A stretch of 64,000 nucleotides of DNA. Origin: Trichoplax sp. H2. Taxonomy: Eukaryota > Placozoa > Uniplacotomia > Trichoplacea. Positions 56,301-64,000 of this stretch are shown piece by piece. The translations under genes were made by a program, and so were the position numbers. Location of the stretch: assembly GCA_003344405.1 (NCBI GenBank), contig NOWV01000024.1, positions 434,001 to 498,000 on the forward strand, given 5' to 3'. Positions within the stretch are counted from its first letter, which is position 1. Each line of letters begins with the position of its first letter. The notes beneath the pieces are model-generated. The model was given only the letters and a program-made list of their open reading frames with translations, was not told the origin of the DNA and searched no databases.

Positions 56301-56816
56301 AAATCATTATATTCTAGCTTACCTATTGAAAAAAATTCAGAAATTGAGCAGTTAGTTGTGCCTGGAATTGGGTTTAAAGTTTGGCAAGGGCAAATAAAAC
56401 ACACTAATAATATAATATCGAGGACGATTGAATGTAACGACAGTTGCTGCTTAAAGTTAGGGAATATGTTTGATTATGAGCTTGAAAGTGGTAGTGACTG
56501 GACCAGTAGAATACAAGATGCCATTCTGGAAAAGTGTGGAGACAGCAGTAGCATAGTCCATATACATGTGGAAAGGTATTCTAATCGTGGTTCAGTTTAC
56601 ATCAAGTGTAGTCAAATAGAAGATGCCAAAGAGACATTTAAAGCTATGCATGGCTGTATATTTGACGGTAGGATAGTTCGAGCTAGATTTATAAGTAATC
56701 AGACATATCACAGCTTGTTTCCAGATGCAGCAAAATTTAGCGAGCCGTTGAAGCCTTCAAATGATTCCGTGAGATCAATGATATTTCTTGCTGAAGCGAA
56801 TATATATCTAAGTTAA
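53334..56816 (+). CDS. LEMD3: MAN1 / LEM domain-containing protein 3
   Basis: Seven exons join in phase to 680 codons plus stop: 53334-54102, 54883-54963, 55024-55153, 55543-55686, 55761-55909, 55967-56069 and 56150-56816. The start is the ATG at 53334, because the LEM domain begins there (MALVSDEELRAKLIEFGVDV, then RKIYTKKLDRL). A long Ser/Arg/Thr-rich nucleoplasmic linker follows, then TM1 (ITPFLYLLLIIILLIAFARV, about 221-240), a lumenal segment (YECTRGVPERWITWH), TM2 (FYLFLVVSIGTAYIAEVFYI), the MAN1/Src1 C-terminal winged helix (YVAVSHVRDILIPP, EDFEVWRW), and a UHM/RRM (VHIHVERYSNRGSVYIKC, KAMHGCIFDGRIV) ending with a tail like that of human MAN1 (EPLKPSN). The protein should sit in the inner nuclear membrane, bind BAF through LEM and restrain SMAD signalling through the UHM. 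The LEM and membrane architecture is complete. The minisatellite and palindrome lie directly upstream. Confidence 0.95.
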
Positions 56817-59529
56817 GCTCACAACAACGGATGGCTTTCTGATATCAAGGTGCAATTGAAACTGACGTTGTTATAGTTTTACCGTTCCTAATTCGGTGTT
56901 ATTACTTAACTTTGAAGCATTTAATGGAGAGAATTGGCATTGATGATGTTCTTATACTGGTTCAAAGCTGGTATACTATGAATACATAGATACTAGCTAC
57001 ACAAATATTGTACATTCAGATTCAAACATAAAAATGGTCGAAATTTTCTTCCGCTTTTACATTGTAACACTATTGTATAAAAGCTCTTACGAATTCCATG
57101 TAAAGTTTGTAAGTTACTGCGGCTCGCTTGTTATCTTCTTGCGCTAGATCACAAGACTTTGTCAGATCTAAAATTTAATACTTGATGAATTGTAACCTCA
57201 GTTGAACTGTTATCTGTAACTACATAATTTTAGCGTGTGATATTTGCATCGCTAATACAACGTAAGTATACTGATTTTAAATTCTCTTTGCGAAACTGCA
57301 ACTTTTCGAAAAGCTATAAATGATTGTCTAATTCTTGAGATATTTAACATCAGAGGTCAGACGCTGAGAAGATTATGATACTATGATTTTAATACGACTT
57401 GTGTGATGGTCTTTAACTTCATCTTAGCTTAAAAATAAGCTTTCAAAATCATTATAAAATATAATGTTAATCAAATCAGAAAACCTGCATTTTTACGCTC
57501 GCGCATTGTTGCTGGGTATGTTGTTGTGGCCGAAATATTGCATGCAATGACAATGTTCACAAATATATAAGTAATTTGTTACTGACCATAAATGCACTTA
57601 CCATTATTCCTCGCAGCATGACACGAGATGACCTTTAATACGAGATCTTTGCTGTAAAATAGTGAACCTTTTGTGCATCTACATAAACAGTAGCTCTGAG
57701 TAACAAAGTATGGATGCATGCATTGTCAACTTTTAAAATACCGCTTACGAATGTGTGCTGTATAGTTGCAATCAGCTCTAATAATAAATATTTTATCAAT
57801 GATTGAATTAGATCAATAAATAGGCCTGCAGATTACTGAAAGTTTCTGTAGTTATGCTGCGACAGTTGTCATTTAACTAAATATTGCAAACAAATTTATG
57901 GAGCTGCCTTCCACCTCAAACAGCGTCATTGAATTAATCAGAGACTGACGTAAATTGTGATTATATGCACGTATGTGCCTATTTACTACTCAGATAACTA
58001 TAAATAAATGAAAATATTTTAATGACTCTCGAAAGGAATTAGCTAAAAATTATAATTTCGCCTCAAAATACACTAACTACACTAAATATCGCTTTTTAAC
58101 ACCCATATATACGTGATATTATTCATCCTGTAATGCATAATCTTCAGTTATGGTACAGTATTATCGACAGCTTAACCGACAGACCAATAAATACGTGTAT
58201 ATACATAAGACTAGAATTACACTTACTAGTCCTACAACCTATCGCGTTGCTGACTGTAAATATGTGAGAGTTGTCATTCAACAATGACCCATTGCATCTC
58301 GAATACATCATAACCCATGTATACCTATAGTATATCATGGGCTGCAAGGTGCACTAGTACATCTACTGTAGTAGTCCATATCTACATTAAGTGCAATATT
58401 TCCTGTTCAACAGCTGATCAGCTGACGATTGTTCGATAATCTCGTATACTATACATTTAAAAATTTCAGCAAAATAAAAATTTGATGTACCCCTACCAAG
58501 CAGCGCACATGTGATATTGACATTGACGATGCGACACATGGCTGTCTACAAATGAGTCCTGATGATTATTTTTAGTCCTCATTTTTACATCTCGCATAAC
58601 CAGAAAAGAGGCTTCTAAAGAAAACCATGTAGGAAAGTAGATACCACAAAGTTCTATAAGATTAATCAATCAGTTGTATATATAAATATCTACGTTACAT
58701 AACTATAGTCTATATATACATGGTTCAATATAGTCCTTTATTCTTCAATTCTGTCATTAAAATACTACATTTTTTTCGGAGTAAAGCTTGCTAATAAATA
58801 CAGTACATCAACTATGGTATTTGTTAAGGCTAAAATTAATAATACTAGGTACGGCTCCTATTTCCCTTAATTTATAATCATTGCATTTGGTCTATCCCGT
58901 TATTCATTTTGTAGTATTTCCAAAATTCCCGAACTAATATGACACAGTATTATATGATAGTTATTATTTGTTCATATATAGTTTGCAAGATATCGAATTA
59001 AATTGGATATCTTATGCCAAGCCATTGATACAGGAACTCCTTAATTTGCTTTAAATATGTCAATATTGCTATGATCATATAAGCGGAAAAAAGCATAGAT
59101 ATCTCACTGTAGATTTGTAGCATAAAGGTTCAATTTTTTGGATAGATAATAGTTTTATTTATACTTGAATGGAGTATTTTCAAATAATTTGGATCAACTA
59201 CAAAGACAAGACAAGGATCACTGACTCATTATCTTCTTAGTCATTATACTATGATATATTAAAGGAATTACAGTAGAGATTTAAATCATTATAATTAAAA
59301 TCCGCTTATCATTATTTTATCCTTTAGATTTTTTTGGAATTGTCCAAGTGATAGATGAAGATTAGTTCTTTCGGCACCCTCAATTTTATCATTCATAATA
59401 TAATTAATACAGAATAAATCCCTAATTTTTTAATATTATTCAATTAAGAATCTGCACATTTTCATTTCGTGCTCCCATCCTTTTGTAGCAATCGAGAACT
59501 CTTCGGCTAGTTTGAGATAATTTAGTTTC
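56817..59529. other. Intergenic region between convergent LEMD3 and the peptide gene
   Basis: Holds the 3' flanks of both genes. The minus-strand frame at 58144-58347 has no motif and looks like chance. Nothing else recognised. Confidence 0.45.
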
Positions 59530-61940
59530 TTAGTTAATATTTTCGGTTGTCCTTTTAAATGGAAACATGCCAGGTAGATTATCTTCTCTTTTAAATGGAT
59601 ACCATTTGCGTTGATTATCTCCTCTTTTAAATGGAAACATACCAGGTAGATTATCTTCTCTTTTAAATGGATACCATTTGCGTTGATTATCTCCTCTTTT
59701 AAATGGAAACATGCCTGGTAGATTATCTTCTCTTTTAAATGGAAACATGCCTGGTAGATCATCTTCCCTTTTAAATGGATACCATTTACGTTGATTATCT
59801 CCTCTTTTAAATGGAAACATTCCTGGTAGTTCATCTCCTCTTTTAAATGGAAACATGCCTGGTAGATCATCTCCTCTTTTAAATGGATACCATTTACGTT
59901 GATTATCTCCTCTTTTAAATGGAAATATGCCTGGTAGGTTATCTTCTTTTTTAAATGGATACCATTTGCGTTGATTATCTCCTCTTTTAAACGGAAACAT
60001 GCCTGGTAGATCATCTTCTCTTTTAAATGGAAACATGCCAGGCAGATTGTCTTCTTTTTTAAACGGAAACATGCCTGGTAGATTGTCTTCTCTTTTAAAT
60101 GGAAACGTTCCTGGTAGATTATCATCTTTTTTAAATGGATACCATTTGAGCTGGTTATCGTCTTTCTTAAATGGATACCATTTTCGTTGGTCAGCATCCT
60201 TCTTAAATGAATACCATTTTCGTTGGCCATCTTCTTTCTTAAACGGATATCGCATTTGTCGGCTATCATGTTCCTTTGAGAGATCTCGCTTATGTTCTTC
60301 GTATTTTTTTGCTTGAATAGCGTCATCCACAAGTTTTTTATCGTCTTTCTTCTTCTCATGTAAGTCATGAGAAGACATAGCATCAGCAGCTTCACGAGCA
60401 TGATGATTGCTGCTTCTTGTCTGTGATGACGATTTCTTTTGATTATTAAGAGAGCTTTCCTTTTCGTCTTCGTTTCGATCTTGGCTCTCATTACTATTAC
60501 TTGCAGTAAAATCCTTCGCTGAATCCGTAATTGGCCGATGATGCAAGCCGCTTGCTTTATAGGACAACTTTTGAATTAAATCTTGAAGTCGATGGATTAA
60601 TCGTGCGCTATTGTCATAGTCAACAATTAGCGCGGCGCCATCAAAACTATTTGTAGGGGTTTCCTAGTGATTAGAAGCAGAATATCAATATTTTTGCAAT
60701 CACTTGGAAGACTTCTAAATCAGTATCAACTGCGATCCAGAAATATATTTGAATTTGATGCTATATCGGTAAATACAGCCGTAAGATTTCTATCTAAATA
60801 TAGCGTAAATTATTAATTTGTATCTATCAATAATGGAATTTCAATTATTAGTCGAAACGACTAGCGCAATTTAACATTATTTGCAATGCTAGTGAATGCA
60901 ACCTAAAGGTATCTTACTACGAGTAAATATACTATAACTTACATAATTATTAATTTATAAGCATCAATAATGAAATCTTTATCATTAGCTGAAATGACCA
61001 GAACAGTTCAATATCATGTTGTCTGTTTAAAAATGTAAAGTATTTAATCTGATAATAGTACATTCACTTGAGAATGGAAACGCCTTTTAAGCTCGGAAAA
61101 ATTGGCGCTAATGTCTTTATTAGCCAAGATTTAATCCATTTCATAGGACAGACTTGGTACAGAAAACAGCATTAATTAAACTGCCTTAGCATTAACTGCT
61201 GCCTATATTTTAGTCCTACCTATAACAGTTTTTATACTCCGTATATTGTAATCTACCTGCATATCTTTAAAATTTCAGTTTTAGCCTAAACTAAAACTGC
61301 TACGTTAAACATAATATTATTAATACCTAGCCGACAGGTAGATTACAACCTAGTTTTTACATCAATCTAATCGGCAATATTATACTTTAGTAATGGCTTA
61401 AAGTAGCAGTACAGATTGAATGTAGTAAGAACTGGTGCTGCTGATACAGAATAAGGAAGCTTTGATAGCCTGATACATAATTTGATTAATTTAATTAATT
61501 GGCTATTTACTGCAATAGTTCCTGCCGAGAACGAAATGGAAGTAGGAATATTCGGAAAAGTGAATATTATATATCTGATTTTATGATTAAAATTAATCTC
61601 TGAGACTAAAACTATAGTGACAATAACAGTTACTTATTTATGAGAAAGCAAAACAGCATTTTTTTTATTTACAATCGAATTGGATAAGTTAAGTACGAGT
61701 TTAAAATTGCTGATTTATGCGAAGTTAATACAAATCAAGCATTATACCTATCTCAAACAAAAGAAATTTATTTGCTGCTACCGGTATATTTTTCTTAATT
61801 TACCATGACGTTAATTTAAGTATAACATAGTACTATTTCAAGCTTTTTGTACTTACTTCATGATCATTTGCTCGAGCAAAGTTGATCGTAAAGGAAGACA
61901 CCGTTATGGTGAGTAAAATAGAGATTAGTGGAAGATTCAT
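59530..61940 (-). CDS. Secreted peptide precursor with GMFPF and KWYPF repeats
   Basis: Two exons: 61940-61857 and 60663-59530, joining in phase 0 at GAA/GTAAGT to a 405-residue protein. Residues 1-24 (MNLPLISILLTITVSS, then FTINFARA) are a clear signal peptide. Residues 25-165 are a charged, Ser/Asp/Lys-rich spacer. From about 166 to 399 there are 20 copies of a 12-residue repeat, each ending in a dibasic KR or KK. Eleven copies are of the GxFPF type (nine GMFPF, one GTFPF, one GIFPF) and nine of the YPF type (seven KWYPF, one KWYSF, one RYPF). Acidic spacers (EDNLP, GDNQR, DDNLP) separate them. The tail is TTENIN. The layout is that of a neuropeptide precursor cut by proprotein convertases. 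No Gly precedes the dibasic sites, so free C-terminal Phe is expected, not an amide. MFPF peptides are, from memory, reported in placozoans; WYPF products are my inference. Confidence 0.93.
59551..60252 (-). repeat. 36-bp coding tandem repeat of the peptide precursor
   Basis: About 19.5 units of 36 bp in the second exon, visible on the plus strand as alternating 'cttttaaatggaaacat' (MFPF type) and 'cttttaaatggatacca' (WYPF type). Overlapping open frames in other phases and on the plus strand at 59999-60316 are by-products of the repeat. Confidence 0.97.
60664..61856 (-). other. Intron of the peptide precursor gene
   Basis: Donor GTAAGT at 61856-61851 and acceptor CACTAG ending at 60664. The 1.2-kb intron separates the signal-peptide exon from the repeat exon. 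No other feature seen in it. Confidence 0.85.
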
Positions 61941-62976
61941 TTTCACAATAGGATAGCTTGAGAAAAATAAATGTGAGTAGAATATTAATTGAATTGCCGA
62001 TTAATTATTAGAGAAATATTATATTCTCATACTCATGAGCAAGAAAGCTCTCGCTCTTTATATTAAACAGTTTATCTGGGCAATATTAGCTAAAGATTGG
62101 ATATTATGCTAGAAGTAATCATTCTTTTAGTTTAAATCATTAAAAATAGATGATAAAAAATTGCCGAAATTTCAGTTACGAAAACATAATTTCAATATAG
62201 AACAAATAATTTACATCTTGTATCAAATTTTTACTACTATTGACATACGTGAGAGTATTTCAATTTAAAAATGAAATGAAACGATATCAACTTACATCCT
62301 GATGAACAAAAAAATAACGAAATACTTATTCTTTGAGCTTAGGTATCGAACAGACCCTATCTAATTTGATGTAGTCAATAATTTATTACCTTAATTTATT
62401 TAGTTATCCTGGCCGACAAGCCTTTTAATGTATTTAACCTGAAGATGAAAATTCCAAAATATGATCAACCCGTCAAGATCAAGCTCTTATATACTGTGCC
62501 ACTGAATATAATTGAAATCACAGCTATTAATAACAAGCCTTCTAGTAAAACAATTTCGATACTAACCATTTGTTAGCATCTATTCATTGCTTGATAAAAA
62601 AAATTATACCATTATGTCCAAGAATTGTTTTAGCCGATTTTGACGGAATACTATTAACTATTATTATCAAATTGCTGATTACCTTTGATGACAACTTTTA
62701 TCCCTTATTTCATCACTACTGCTTTGACCTATTAATTCCAAATGCTTAGACAACTGCTATAAAGTCTCAACTATATTTGACTATATGCTTTAAGTTAATT
62801 TAAATTTGAATACAATACTAACTTTATTAGTTAATATTTGGTTTCTTGACGAAATAAACAATTGTAAATTAATTATGTTCATTTGTGATTGCTGAAAATT
62901 GAATAAATTGTTTTCATCATCGTCACTGAACTGTTATTCAATTCCTGTTTGTCCACCTGTTTAATATGACCAGCAG
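61941..62976. other. 5' flank of the peptide gene
   Basis: Promoter of the peptide precursor should lie here. No core element can be assigned with confidence. Confidence 0.35.
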
Positions 62977-63224
62977 CAAAGTAATGACGATTTCTTGTGG
63001 GTTATTACACCGCTAGCATTTGCAACTATTTTCATATATTTTATCGTTTTGATAACAAAATTTTTTCCTATTCTGGAGACAAAAACTGCCAAGCAAGGCT
63101 TTTCATTGCATTATATTAATAAGGCATATTGTCTTATTGATAGTTCGATCAATACTCTTGTATTACTCTATCAGTTAGAACCCAGCAGAGAATGGGACAT
63201 AATTGTCTTCCCATTAAGCTTCAG
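62977..63224 (+). CDS. Candidate exon of an unidentified membrane protein
   Basis: A frame open from a possible acceptor (gaccagcag) at 62976 to a possible donor (CAG/GTGAAA) at 63224. It begins QSNDDFLWVITPLAFATIFI and continues YFIVLITKFFP, a plausible membrane segment, then a polar stretch ending EPSREWDIIVFPLSF. There is no start codon, and I could not find neighbouring exons in the window. The downstream frame to 63395 may belong to it. I do not recognise the family; chance remains possible. Confidence 0.3.
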
Positions 63225-63395
63225 GTGAAATTCCGATATTGCAATGACAAAAAATTAAAACTATTTTCTGCTAATGATTTTTTTATATGTGAAATAATAA
63301 CTCTAGATAACTGCTTTAATAGTGGTAACAAATCAGCGTCAATATATTTAAAATTGACATTATTAAAGCATAGGCGTCATTTAACGATTGAATGA

Positions 63396-64000
63396 TTATC
63401 CATCACCTTTAATTGCATGGATGAATAACTCAATTCTATTTAACCTTAAGATGTCGATCTATTTGAAAACATGAAGTGAACATCGTTAGTCGGAGAGACA
63501 TGTCTTAATTTGGTACGACTCATTAATAAACGCAAGCAATAAGTCAATGATTCAACACGAACAAAACGATTTTCCGTATTTTTTCCCCTTTTATTCTCTG
63601 GTAATACCTATTTTGTTGTACCCTGAGGTGATCAAAGCAAGTACTATAGGTCAGGAGATGATGGGAAATTTTCTAAATTAATTATATCATCGAAATTCAA
63701 CAGAATATTTATTAATAGAATAGTAGACAATTACTGATCAATGTAGCGTTGAAAATCCTTTCCGACAAGCATTTGATTGATAATATTAAACTTTGTATAG
63801 ATTTAATTTAATCAGTAAATGAAATAACAAGGAGGGCTGTAATCTTAGACATCTAACATAATACAATAGAATATTTTTAATTAACGATCGTCAAAAATAA
63901 TCTAAATCGTCTAATTTTTATTTATTTTTTACTAATCTAGCAAATACTGATGTACAAACCCTTGAAATGGCGCATTTTTTTGCGTGCATTTCTTTTTCTT
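63396..64000. other. Non-coding end of window
   Basis: No coding or repeat feature recognised. Confidence 0.4.

Noticed and set aside
59999-60316. Plus-strand frame with repeated FLNGNMPGRLSS
   Set aside because: Antisense reading of the same repeat.
59436-60491. Second long minus-strand frame with repeated ACFHLKEE
   Set aside because: Out-of-phase reading of the 36-bp coding repeat; the other phase has the signal peptide, dibasic sites and correct splice phase.
1-64000. CRISPR arrays, bacterial operons or prophage
   Set aside because: Spliced animal genes throughout; none of the repeats has the regular repeat-spacer form.

Overview
This is a stretch of AT-rich animal nuclear DNA. The genes are split into many short exons with GT-AG introns, most of them a few tens to several hundred bases long. 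The gene set is metazoan: a voltage-gated calcium channel alpha2/delta subunit, the inner nuclear membrane protein MAN1/LEMD3, the telomerase inhibitor PINX1, a class A bHLH factor, a DUF4062-NACHT-TPR protein and a repetitive secreted-peptide precursor. The peptide precursor carries many copies of GMFPF and KWYPF. MFPF-type peptides are, as far as I recall, known from placozoans, so I infer Trichoplax or a close relative. No similarity search could be run. Gene calls rest on reading exons by eye, matching splice phase and recalling family motifs.

Layout. 1.6-2.7 kb: a decayed minus-strand copy of the first exons of the next gene. 3.9-14.2 kb, minus: a 24-exon gene for an N-terminally acylatable DUF4062-NACHT-TPR protein of the nephrocystin-3/TTC41 type. 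14.2-20.6 kb: no gene seen. 20.6-32.6 kb, plus: a 41-exon CACNA2D gene containing a 20-N assembly gap flanked by two near-identical 206-bp copies. 32.6-36.4 kb: non-coding or decayed sequence with a strong hairpin and an island of GTAC-rich palindromic repeats. 36.5-37.9 kb, plus: PINX1, first exon not found. 38.3-38.9 kb, minus: a single-exon PTF1/FERD3L-like bHLH gene facing about 13 kb without a recognisable gene. 51.9-53.1 kb: tandem repeats, a minisatellite and a 32-bp palindrome. 53.3-56.8 kb, plus: LEMD3, whose seven exons join to a 680-codon frame. 59.5-61.9 kb, minus: the peptide precursor, a signal-peptide exon plus one long repeat exon, 405 residues. 62.98-63.22 kb: a possible membrane-protein exon.

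The genes are unrelated neighbours, as is usual in animals, and no operon-like logic is seen. Two fit a shared theme of regulated secretion: the alpha2/delta subunit supports calcium channel trafficking and the precursor encodes about 20 secreted peptides. The most interesting element is the peptide precursor, which alternates two peptide families in a 12-residue repeat and keeps dibasic cleavage sites throughout.
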